Below, piece after piece: positions 37,895 through 45,039 of a stretch of DNA of 64,000 nt. The notes beneath the pieces are model-generated. The model was not told the origin of the DNA and did not search any database. It saw only the letters and a list, made by a program, of their open reading frames with translations. This stretch comes from Nocardioides plantarum (GTDB taxonomy: Bacteria > Actinomycetota > Actinomycetes > Propionibacteriales > Nocardioidaceae), in assembly GCF_006346395.1 (NCBI RefSeq), contig NZ_VDMS01000003.1:1-64000 (forward strand), given 5' to 3'. Numbering within the stretch: the first letter of the stretch is position 1; each line of letters begins with the position of its first letter. A program made the position numbers and the translations under genes.

Positions 37895-37908
37895 GCCGAC
37901 CCGCACCA

Positions 37909-38658
37909 CTAGTCGGACGAGGCCAGGAGCTGCGTCCACGAGGCGGGGTCGTCCAGCAGCGCCAGCAGGCGCTGACGGACCGGGTCGCCTGGATCGTCAC
38001 CCTTCGCGGACGCGTGTCGTGCGTCCAGCAGGGTGTCGACGAGCTCGCGGCTGCCCGTGCGCGACGCGGCCTCGCCGATGCGCGTGAAGCCGTGGCGGTA
38101 GAAGCCGGGTCCGTCCGCGAGCGCCGAGGCAGCGCCCCGAAGCTGCAGCTCGCGGCGCAGGTCGAGGAGCACCACCGCATCCTGCGCCCACCCGGGAAGG
38201 CCGTGGAACCGAGCCGACTGCGGGAAGTCGGCCGGTTGGGAGGGACGGACGAACCAGATGAACGACAGTGCCTCCCACGGGTCGTCGATCTCGCGCAGCG
38301 CCGTGGCGGTCAGCTCGAGCCGGTCGCCCCGCACGACGCGATGCAGCCCGAGCACGTCGTCGGTCTCGTCGACACGGTCGAGCATCGACGCGAGGGACGT
38401 CTGCAGGGCTCGGGCCCGTGGTGACACGGGAACGCCGTCCGCCGCCGACTCCTTGGTGCGGTTGCGTCGGCGGATCGCCAGGTAGGCGGCGCCGACCGCG
38501 AACGGTGCGAGGACGCTCAGTCCCGCGGCGACAGCGACGACGACGCCGCCGACCTGCGAGAAGCGGTGGTCACCGGTCGTCACGACGACGATCGCGATGA
38601 CGCCGGCCGCCGTCAGGAGCCAGCCGCCGGCTCCCTGTGCGGAACGTCGCAGACTCAT
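37909..38658 (-). CDS. Membrane-anchored hypothetical protein
   Basis: 249 aa. Two TM helices at the N-terminus (about 10-28, WLLTAAGVIAIVVVTT, and 36-60, VGGVVVAVAAGLSVLAPFAVGAAYLAI) and then a cytoplasmic domain of about 185 residues with no Cys. The domain contains LHRVVRGDRLELTATALREI and WEALSFIWFVRPSQPADFPQ, mostly helical. I do not recognise a family. The stop is 126 bases upstream of the PPOX start. No catalytic motif is visible. Confidence 0.7.
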   Translation of the reverse strand: MSLRRSAQGAGGWLLTAAGVIAIVVVTTGDHRFSQVGGVVVAVAAGLSVLAPFAVGAAYLAIRRRNRTKESAADGVPVSPRARALQTSLASMLDRVDETDDVLGLHRVVRGDRLELTATALREIDDPWEALSFIWFVRPSQPADFPQSARFHGLPGWAQDAVVLLDLRRELQLRGAASALADGPGFYRHGFTRIGEAASRTGSRELVDTLLDARHASAKGDDPGDPVRQRLLALLDDPASWTQLLASSD

Positions 38659-38687
38659 TGCGGCCTCATTGCTGACTCACGTCGGGC

Positions 38688-39200
38688 TCACCGCGGCGCG
38701 GTGAACGACCAGAGGTGGTCGACGCCGCCCGTGACCGCGACGACCGCGACGTCCTGCGTCAGGTCGGAACGGTCGAACAGCTGGGTCGCGCAGGCGCCGA
38801 CGCCGAACCGCTCCTGGAACCACTGGGACAGCGGGCGCGAGCTCATGCCCTGCCAGTGGAAGAACGGACCCTGCTTCTTGTCGCGTGCCTTGTAGGTCGC
38901 CTTCTCGTCGGCCTGGATCAGGTCGACGGGCACGGCGCCCTGGACCGCGGCCTCGACGGCAGCGAGATCGGGCGTGGTCGCCGTCGGATCCCAGAACAGC
39001 CGGATCACGAAGCCGGTTCCCTTGCCACCGGGAGCCTGGACCCCGCGATACGTGCCGACGTACCGGTGGTCGGCCTGGCTCCACAGCTCGAAGGCGGTCT
39101 TGGCCTTCTTCTTGGCCCCCATGACCTGGGACTCGTCGCACAAGGCGAGGAACCCCTCGGGGGAGGTCAGACGGGCAGCGATCTGAGCATGGTCGACCAC
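38688..39200 (-). CDS. Hypothetical protein (170 aa)
   Basis: 170 aa, soluble. VVDHAQIAARLTSPEGFLAL then ESQVMGAKKKAKTAFELWSQADHRYVGTYRGV, RLFWDPTATTPDLAAVEAAV, FFHWQGMSSRPLSQWFQERF and a C-terminus ending WSFTAPR. Alternating strands and helices suggest a compact alpha/beta fold, but I do not recognise it. Start GTG 39200 is preferred because GAAGGA lies about eight bases upstream; the frame is open further. The 175-base gap to the formamidase-like gene holds a purine-type operator. Confidence 0.7.
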   Translation of the reverse strand: MVDHAQIAARLTSPEGFLALCDESQVMGAKKKAKTAFELWSQADHRYVGTYRGVQAPGGKGTGFVIRLFWDPTATTPDLAAVEAAVQGAVPVDLIQADEKATYKARDKKQGPFFHWQGMSSRPLSQWFQERFGVGACATQLFDRSDLTQDVAVVAVTGGVDHLWSFTAPR

Positions 39201-39337
39201 GGGAAAATCCTTCTCTCGCCAACAGAACGGGGACGAGCATAGGGCGACGCGGGGTCGGTGCCCCGTCGACCCGGAGATCGTTCCCGCGGCGTTCACCTGC
39301 GGCTGTCGTCCGTCGCTCGACGCGATCAGGCCTGCGT

Positions 39338-39369
39338 GGAACATCGCTGAAACAGTTGTTCCGTAGGGT
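39338..39369 (+). promoter_or_regulatory. Purine-operon operator and leaderless promoter (operon 1)
   Basis: Half-sites GGAAC (39338-39342), GAAAC (39349-39353) and GTTCC (39358-39362), that is GRAAC-N6-GAAAC-N4-GTTYC, then -10 element TAGGGT (39364-39369). The GTG of the first gene follows after six bases. The same layout with identical spacing is found at 43778-43809 before the second purine operon. Binding factor not known; the RpiR-type gene at 46313 is the local candidate. Confidence 0.75.
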
Positions 39370-39375
39370 CGCGGC

Positions 39376-40437
39376 GTGATCGCGCTGCAGCCAGGGGCCG
39401 GACCGATCCGGTCGGCGACCTACCTGCCGAGCGGGCCCGACACCGTGCTCTGGGGTCGGCTGCCCTGCGGTGCGGACGAGCCGGTGCTGACGGTGGCTCC
39501 CGGCACCGAGGTCACCTTCGACACGATCAGCCACGAGGGGATCCTCGAGGACCAGGGCCGCGACCCCCGCCGCTTCTTCGAGCAGTACGGCGCCCCTGAC
39601 GTCCTCGACGACGCGGTCGCGGTCGCGGCGTCCGACCTCGAGCGGACCTTCGGCGTCGACGGCCCGCACGTGGTGTCGCGGCCGGTGGCCGTCGAGGGGG
39701 CCCGCGTCGGCGACCTGCTCGCGATGACGGTGCTCGAGACCCTGCCGCGGGTGCCCTACGGCGTGATCTCCAACCGGCACGGGCGCGGCGCGCTGCCGGG
39801 GGAGTACCCGCTGGCCGGCGAGGTGTTCAGCGCCTTCGCCTCGGTGTCCGACGACGGCGACCACGGGCTGATCCCGCTGGTCCCCGGGGGCGAGCCCTCG
39901 GTGCGGTTCCCGCTCGCGCCCTTCCTGGGGATCATGGGCGTCGCGGTCGCCGGCGACCAGCGCCCGCACTCGGTGCCGCCCGGGCCCCACGGCGGCAACA
40001 TCGACATCAACCTGCTCACCGTCGGCAGCACGCTCTACCTGCCGGTGCAGGTCGACGGCGGGCTCGCCTACGTCGGCGACCCCCACTTCGCCCAGGGCGA
40101 CGGGGAGGTCGCGCTGACCGCGATGGAGGCCAGCCTGCGCGCGACCGTCCGGCTCGACGTCGTGCCGCGCGAAGACGCCGTACGACGGTTCGGCGAGCTG
40201 GCCGGGCCGCTCGCCGAGACGTCCGACCACCTGGTGCCGACCGGGCTCGACGCCGACCTCGACGTCGCGGTGCAGAACTGCGTGCGCGCCGCGATCGCCC
40301 TGCTCCAGGCGCGGTTCGGCATGGACCCGGCCCTGGCCTACGCCTACCTCTCGGCCGCGACCGACTTCCGGATCTCGCAGGTCGTCGACCAGGTCAAGGG
40401 CGTGCACGCCACGATCCGCAAGGCGGACTTCTCGTGA
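39376..40437 (+). CDS. Acetamidase/formamidase family hydrolase
   Basis: 353 aa. Family landmarks: VEVT-type TFDTISHEGILEDQGRDP, HVVSRPVAVEGARVGDLLAMTV, FLGIMGVAVAGDQRPHSVPPGPHGGNIDI and LYLPVQVDGGLAYVGDPHFAQGDGEVALTAMEA. The last two are the signature of FmdA_AmdA amidohydrolases, where the Glu and Asp/His residues bind metal. It is the first gene of a uricase operon with a leaderless GTG start and overlaps the amidase fusion by four bases. Formamide or acetamide is the textbook substrate, but context (oxalurate-producing PucG) suggests an amide arising from purine breakdown, for example oxamate. This is an inference. Confidence 0.88.
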   Translation: MIALQPGAGPIRSATYLPSGPDTVLWGRLPCGADEPVLTVAPGTEVTFDTISHEGILEDQGRDPRRFFEQYGAPDVLDDAVAVAASDLERTFGVDGPHVVSRPVAVEGARVGDLLAMTVLETLPRVPYGVISNRHGRGALPGEYPLAGEVFSAFASVSDDGDHGLIPLVPGGEPSVRFPLAPFLGIMGVAVAGDQRPHSVPPGPHGGNIDINLLTVGSTLYLPVQVDGGLAYVGDPHFAQGDGEVALTAMEASLRATVRLDVVPREDAVRRFGELAGPLAETSDHLVPTGLDADLDVAVQNCVRAAIALLQARFGMDPALAYAYLSAATDFRISQVVDQVKGVHATIRKADFS

Positions 40438-41924
40438 GCGGGCTGCCCGACGGCCTGATGGACGCGTTCTGGGACTACGAGCGCGCGCTGATGGCCGACG
40501 ACCTCGAGGCGATGGACCGGCTCTTCGCTCCCGGCTCGCAGACCCTGCGCGGCGACGCCGACGGACTCGTCGTCGGGCACGACGCGATCGCCGCGTTCCG
40601 TCGTACGCGGGTCGCCCCGCCGCCGCGCACGATCGTCGAGACCCACGTGCAGGCCGTCGACGACGACCACGCGCTGGTCGTCGCGGTCACCGCACCCGCC
40701 AAGGGCGGCCGTGGGCAGCAGACCCAGCTCTGGCGCCGTGGCCCCACGGGCTGGCAGGTGACCGCCGCGCACGTCGCGATCCCGGCCCCGCCGCTCGACG
40801 GCCGGGTCTGGCGGGTCGTCGGCGACCCGCTGCTCCCCGGCGGGCCCGGCCCGCTCTCGGGCGAGTCCGTCGCCGTCAAGGACCTGTACGCCGTCGCCGG
40901 CCACCGGGTCGGCGCGGGCAACCCGACGTGGCTGGCCGAGGCCGCCGTCGAGACCGATCACGCCGACGCCGTCGCGCGGCTGCTGGCCGCCGGCGCCGCG
41001 GTGCGCGGGATCAGCCGCACCGACGAGCTCGCCTACTCCCTCGCCGGCACCAACGCCCACCACGGCACCGCCCCCAACCCGGCTGCGCCCGGCCGGATCC
41101 CGGGCGGCTCGTCGTCCGGGTCGGCCGCCGCGGTCGCGCTCGGCCACGCGAGCATCGGCCTCGGCACCGACACCGGCGGGTCGGTCCGGGTGCCGGCGTC
41201 CTACCAGGGCCTGTGGGGCCTGCGCACCACGCACGACGCCGTCCCCCGCGCGGGGCTGCTGCCGCTCGCCCCGAGCTTCGACACCGTGGGCTGGTTCGCC
41301 CGCACCCCCGACCTGCTGGCCCGCGTGGGCGACGTGCTCCTGCCGCCGGCTGCGGCCGACCCGACCACGGGGTCCGACCTCGTCGTCGTACCGGCCCTGC
41401 TGGAGCTCGCCGACCCCGACGTGCGCGAGGCGGTGCGGGCCTACGCCGACGACCGCGGCGCGCTCGTCGAGGACTGGCCGCTCGACGACCTTGCCGACTG
41501 GCGGATCGCCTTCACGCAGTGGCAGGCCTGGGAGGCCTGGCGGGCCCACGGCGACTGGCTGCGCGAACGGCTCGACTGCCTCGGCGCTGACGTGCGCGGC
41601 CGGTTCAGGATGGCCGCGGGCATCTCCGCCGAGGTCGCTGACGGAGCCCGAGCGGTCGGCCTCGCCGCCCGTGCGAGGATCCGCGACCTCGTCGCCGACC
41701 GGGTGCTCGTGCTGCCGTCGGCGTCGTCGGTCGCCCCGCTGCTCGGCTCCGACCTCGCCGCGGTCCGTGAGGCGACCCTGCGGCTGACCTGCCTGGCCGG
41801 GCTGGCCGGCCTCCCCGGCCTCAACGTCCCCCTCACCACGGCCGACGGGCTGCCGGCCGGGGCCTGCCTGGTCGCCGCCGCCGGCCGCGACCGCGACCTG
41901 CTCGAGATCGGACGCCGGGGATGA
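40434..41924 (+). CDS. AtzH-like (DUF3225) domain fused to an amidase-signature hydrolase
   Basis: 496 aa, two parts. Residues 5-120 form an AtzH/DUF3225 SnoaL-like domain (LMDAFWDYERALMADDLEAMDRLF … HVQAVDDDHALVVAV). Residues 125-496 form an amidase with Lys149 in VAVKDLYAVAG, cis-Ser about 227 in GRIPGGSSSGSAAAVALG and nucleophile Ser250 in TDTGGSVRVPA: the full Ser-cisSer-Lys triad. In Klebsiella hpxYZ and the atz pathway these are separate genes; here they are one. Likely cleaves a small ureido acid such as oxalurate (inference from PucG nearby). Overlaps both neighbours by four bases. Confidence 0.9.
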   Translation: MSGLPDGLMDAFWDYERALMADDLEAMDRLFAPGSQTLRGDADGLVVGHDAIAAFRRTRVAPPPRTIVETHVQAVDDDHALVVAVTAPAKGGRGQQTQLWRRGPTGWQVTAAHVAIPAPPLDGRVWRVVGDPLLPGGPGPLSGESVAVKDLYAVAGHRVGAGNPTWLAEAAVETDHADAVARLLAAGAAVRGISRTDELAYSLAGTNAHHGTAPNPAAPGRIPGGSSSGSAAAVALGHASIGLGTDTGGSVRVPASYQGLWGLRTTHDAVPRAGLLPLAPSFDTVGWFARTPDLLARVGDVLLPPAAADPTTGSDLVVVPALLELADPDVREAVRAYADDRGALVEDWPLDDLADWRIAFTQWQAWEAWRAHGDWLRERLDCLGADVRGRFRMAAGISAEVADGARAVGLAARARIRDLVADRVLVLPSASSVAPLLGSDLAAVREATLRLTCLAGLAGLPGLNVPLTTADGLPAGACLVAAAGRDRDLLEIGRRG

Positions 41925-42418
41925 GCACGCTCACCGACTTCAACGCCGAGAGCCACGACGACGCGGTCGCCCGCCTCGCGCCGTGCGTCGCGATCGGCCG
42001 GTGGGCCGAGGACCTCGCCACCGGCCGCCCGTACGACGACGTCGCGGCGGTCGTCGCCGCGTCGCAGGCCCACGCGGCCACCTGGACGCCGTCCGAGGTC
42101 GAGACCGCCCTGGCCGGCCACCCCCGGATCGGGGAGCGGCCGACCGCCCCCGGCGCGCAGGCGGTGATGTCGAGCCGCGAGCAGGCGGGCGTCGACCGGT
42201 CCGACGCCGACGTGCTCGAGCGGCTGCGTGACGGCAATGCCCGCTACGAGGAGCGCTTCGACCGCATCTACCTCGTGCGCGCCGCCGGGCGCAGCGCCGA
42301 GGAGATGCTCGACCTCCTCGAGGAGCGGCTGACCCACGACCCGGCCACCGAGATCGAGGTGACCCGCGGCCAGCTCGCCGAGATCACCGCGCTGCGGGTG
42401 CAGGATCTCCTGTCATGA
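41921..42418 (+). CDS. uraD: 2-oxo-4-hydroxy-4-carboxy-5-ureidoimidazoline (OHCU) decarboxylase
   Basis: 165 aa; converts OHCU to S-allantoin. Signature LAGHPRIGERPTA carries the catalytic His and Glu pair (about residues 67-71), with the preceding APCVAIGRWAEDLATGRPY and the C-terminal YEERFDRIYLVRAAGRSAEEMLDLLEERL. Length is typical of a single-domain bacterial UraD. It sits between the amidase fusion and uraH with ATGA overlaps at both ends. Confidence 0.95.
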   Translation: MSTLTDFNAESHDDAVARLAPCVAIGRWAEDLATGRPYDDVAAVVAASQAHAATWTPSEVETALAGHPRIGERPTAPGAQAVMSSREQAGVDRSDADVLERLRDGNARYEERFDRIYLVRAAGRSAEEMLDLLEERLTHDPATEIEVTRGQLAEITALRVQDLLS

Positions 42419-42816
42419 GCCCGCCGACCACCCCGCCGACCACCCCGCCGACCACCCCGCCGACCACCCCGCCGACCACCCCGCCGACCACCCCGCCGAC
42501 CACGACGCTCAGCACGCACGTCCTCGACTCCGCGCTCGGTGCCCCCGCAGCCGGGGTCGCCGTCACGCTCGGCGCTCCCGACGGCACGACCACGCCGGCG
42601 GCCACCGACGCCGACGGACGGGTGCGCTTCGAGGCGCCCGTCACGGGCGGCGCCCACACCCTCACCTTCGCGACCGGCGACTGGTTCGCGGCCGCCGGCC
42701 GTCCGACGTTCTACCCCGAGGTCGTGCTGACGTTCTCCGTCGACGCGACCGAGGAGCACTACCACGTGGCCCTGCTGCTGGGCCCGTTCTCCTACACCAC
42801 CTACCGCGGGAGCTGA
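42415..42816 (+). CDS. uraH: 5-hydroxyisourate hydrolase (transthyretin-like) with repeat-coded N-terminal tail
   Basis: 133 aa; hydrolyses 5-hydroxyisourate to OHCU. The core starts TTLSTHVLDSALGAPAAGVAV and ends GPFSYTTYRGS, with the HIUH signature His (LSTHVLD), Arg (DGRVRF) and the C-terminal YRGS. Residues 3-30 are a (Pro-Pro-Thr-Thr)7 tail encoded by a 12-bp minisatellite; no in-frame start codon lies after it, so the tail seems truly translated. ATG overlaps the uraD stop. The tail is not part of the enzyme family. Confidence 0.94.
   Translation: MSPPTTPPTTPPTTPPTTPPTTPPTTPPTTTLSTHVLDSALGAPAAGVAVTLGAPDGTTTPAATDADGRVRFEAPVTGGAHTLTFATGDWFAAAGRPTFYPEVVLTFSVDATEEHYHVALLLGPFSYTTYRGS
42421..42504 (+). 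repeat. 12-bp minisatellite, seven units
   Basis: Six perfect copies of CCGCCGACCACC (42421-42492) plus a seventh ending CG, in frame directly after the uraH start codon plus one codon; encodes (Pro-Pro-Thr-Thr)7. Confidence 0.97.
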
Positions 42817-42824
42817 CCCACCAC

Positions 42825-43757
42825 ATGGCGACTGGCGACATCGTGCTCGGACCGAACCAGTACGGGAAGGCGGAGTGCCGGCTGGTCCGGATCACCCGCG
42901 ACCCCGACGCAGCGGGCGACGCCACGCGTCACGGCATCGAGGACCTCAACGTCACCTCCCAGCTGCGAGGCGACTTCGAGGCCTGCCACACCGAGGGCGA
43001 CAACAGCCAGGTCGTGGCCACCGACACCCAGAAGAACACCGTCTACGCGTTCGCGAAGGAGCACGGCGTCCACTCGCCGGAGCAGTTCCTGACGACGCTG
43101 GGCGAGCACTTCGTGGGGGAGTTCCCGTGGGTGCACGGGGGCCGCTGGGAGGCCGAGCAGTACACCTGGGACCGGATCGTCGCCGACGGCGACCCGCACG
43201 ACCACGCGTTCGTCCGCGCCGGCCGCGAGACCCGCACCTGCGTGGTGCAGCGCGACGGCGACGAGCTCTTCGTGGTCAGCGGGCTCAAGGACTGCACCGT
43301 GCTCAAGTCGACCGGCTCGGAGTTCCACGGCTTCCCACGTGATCGCTACACGACGCTCGGCGATACGACCGACCGGATCCTGGCGACCAGCGTCAGCGCG
43401 GCGTGGCGCTACACGCCCGCGGCGGTGGCGTCCGGTCTCGACTACAACGCGCTGTATGCCGACGTCCGCGACCTCCTGCTCGAGGCGTTCGCCCAGCTGC
43501 ACTCGCTGGCCCTGCAGCAGTCGATCTTCGCGATGGGCAAGGCCGTGCTCGAGCAGGTCGAGGAGGTCGCCGAGATCAAGCTGTCGTGCCCCAACAAGCA
43601 CCACTTCCTCGTCGACCTGGCGCCGTTCGGGCTGGACAACGACCACGAGGTCTTCTTCGCCGCCGACCGTCCCTACGGGCTGATCCAGGCCACGGTGCAA
43701 CGGGAGGGCACGCCGGCCGAGCCGCGGGCCTGGGCGAGCATCCCCGGCTTCGCCTGA
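42825..43757 (+). CDS. pucL: Urate oxidase (uricase)
   Basis: 310 aa cofactor-free uricase, urate to 5-hydroxyisourate. Two T-fold halves; the catalytic Lys is in NQYGKAECRLVRI (about 14) and the Thr in VVATDTQKNTVYAFAKEH (about 66-75). HFVGEFPWVHGG and DRYTTLGDTTDRILATSVSAAWRY are family landmarks. The C-terminus SIPGFA is not SKL-like, as expected for bacteria. It ends operon 1, nine bases after uraH. The 58-base gap downstream is the promoter of operon 2. Confidence 0.96.
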   Translation: MATGDIVLGPNQYGKAECRLVRITRDPDAAGDATRHGIEDLNVTSQLRGDFEACHTEGDNSQVVATDTQKNTVYAFAKEHGVHSPEQFLTTLGEHFVGEFPWVHGGRWEAEQYTWDRIVADGDPHDHAFVRAGRETRTCVVQRDGDELFVVSGLKDCTVLKSTGSEFHGFPRDRYTTLGDTTDRILATSVSAAWRYTPAAVASGLDYNALYADVRDLLLEAFAQLHSLALQQSIFAMGKAVLEQVEEVAEIKLSCPNKHHFLVDLAPFGLDNDHEVFFAADRPYGLIQATVQREGTPAEPRAWASIPGFA

Positions 43758-43777
43758 TCCCGCCCCGTTCGGCGAAC

Positions 43778-43809
43778 GAAACCCCTGCGAAACGAATGTT
43801 TCATAGGGT
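43778..43809 (+). promoter_or_regulatory. Purine-operon operator and leaderless promoter (operon 2)
   Basis: GAAAC (43778-43782), GAAAC (43789-43793) and GTTTC (43798-43802), that is GAAAC-N6-GAAAC-N4-GTTTC, then TAGGGT (43804-43809) and the ATG of pucG six bases later. Spacing and distance to the start codon are identical to 39338-39369. Confidence 0.78.
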
Positions 43810-43815
43810 GGCGAC

Positions 43816-45039
43816 ATGACCGTCCCGCCGATCGACCCGCCGCCCCGGCTGCTGATGGGCCCCGGCCCGATCAACGCCGACCCGCGCGTCCTGCGCGCGA
43901 TGTCGGCGCCGCTGGTCGGTCAGTTCGACCCGGTGATGACGACGTACATGAACCAGGTGATGGAGCTCTACCGCGGCGTCTTCCGCACCACCAACGAGCA
44001 CACCCTGCTGGTCGACGGCACCGCGCGCGCCGGCATCGAGGCGGCCCTCGTCTCGTTGGTGGAGCCGGGCGACCGGGTGCTGGTGCCGGTGTTCGGTCGG
44101 TTCGGGCACCTGCTCACCGAGATCGCCGAGCGCTGCGGCGCCGAGGTGCACACGATCGAGGTGCCGTGGGGCGAGGTGTTCACCCCCGAGCAGGTCGAGG
44201 CCGCCGTCGTCGCCGTACGACCCGCGCTGGTCGCGGTGGTGCAGGGGGACACCTCGACCACGATGTGCCAGCCGCTGGCCGACCTCGGCGAGATCTGCCG
44301 GCGCCACGACGTGCTGCTCTACTGCGACGCGACGGCCTCCCTGGGCGGCAACGCGTTCGAGACCGACGGCTGGGGCATCGACCTGGTCACCGCCGGGCTG
44401 CAGAAGTGCCTCGGCGGCCCGTCGGGCAGCGCGCCGACGACCATCTCGCCGCGCGCGCTCGCCGTCATCGACGCGCGCCGGCACGTCGAGGCCGGCATCC
44501 GCGACTCGGTCGACGTGGCGCGCGAGGGCAGCGGCACGCCGATCCGCTCCAACTACCTCGACCTCGCGCAGATCATGGACTACTGGGGCCCGCGCCGGCT
44601 CAACCACCACACCGAGGCCACCTCGATGCTCTACGCCGCCCACGAGTGCGCCCGGCTGCTCGTCGAGGAGGGTCTCGACGAGGCGGTCGCCCGCCACGAC
44701 CTCCACGGGCGCGCGATGCTCGCGGGCGTGCAGGGTCTGGGGCTGCGGGTCTTCGGCGACGTCGCTCACAAGATGACCAACGTCGTGGCGGTCGAGATCC
44801 CCGCAGGGGTCGACGGCGACGGCGTACGCACCCGGCTGCTCGAGGACCACGACATCGAGATCGGGACGTCGTTCGGGCCCCTGCACGGCAGGGTGTGGCG
44901 GATCGGGACGATGGGCTTCAACGCCCGACGCGCACCGGTGCTGACGACGCTCGCGGCGCTCGAGCAGGTGCTGAGGGGAGCCGGCGCCGAGGTCACCGCC
45001 GGCGGCGGCGTGGGCGCGGCCCTCGAGGTCTACGCATGA
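43816..45039 (+). CDS. pucG: (S)-ureidoglycine-glyoxylate aminotransferase (PucG-like)
   Basis: 407 aa fold-type I PLP enzyme of the AGXT/SPT group. It begins RLLMGPGPINADPRVLRAMSAPLVGQFDP; the PLP Asp lies in LLYCDATASLGG and the PLP-Lys in TAGLQKCLGGPSGSAP (about residue 197). C-terminal Arg landmark: VWRIGTMGFNAR. In Bacillus PucG transfers the amine of ureidoglycine to glyoxylate, giving oxalurate and glycine. allC, which makes ureidoglycine, follows with a four-base overlap, supporting this over a plain alanine-glyoxylate transaminase. Confidence 0.9.
   Translation: MTVPPIDPPPRLLMGPGPINADPRVLRAMSAPLVGQFDPVMTTYMNQVMELYRGVFRTTNEHTLLVDGTARAGIEAALVSLVEPGDRVLVPVFGRFGHLLTEIAERCGAEVHTIEVPWGEVFTPEQVEAAVVAVRPALVAVVQGDTSTTMCQPLADLGEICRRHDVLLYCDATASLGGNAFETDGWGIDLVTAGLQKCLGGPSGSAPTTISPRALAVIDARRHVEAGIRDSVDVAREGSGTPIRSNYLDLAQIMDYWGPRRLNHHTEATSMLYAAHECARLLVEEGLDEAVARHDLHGRAMLAGVQGLGLRVFGDVAHKMTNVVAVEIPAGVDGDGVRTRLLEDHDIEIGTSFGPLHGRVWRIGTMGFNARRAPVLTTLAALEQVLRGAGAEVTAGGGVGAALEVYA

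Noticed and set aside
42421..42504. Tandem 12-bp units as a CRISPR array or iteron origin
   Set aside because: Units are contiguous with no spacers, coding and in frame; there are no cas or replication genes.
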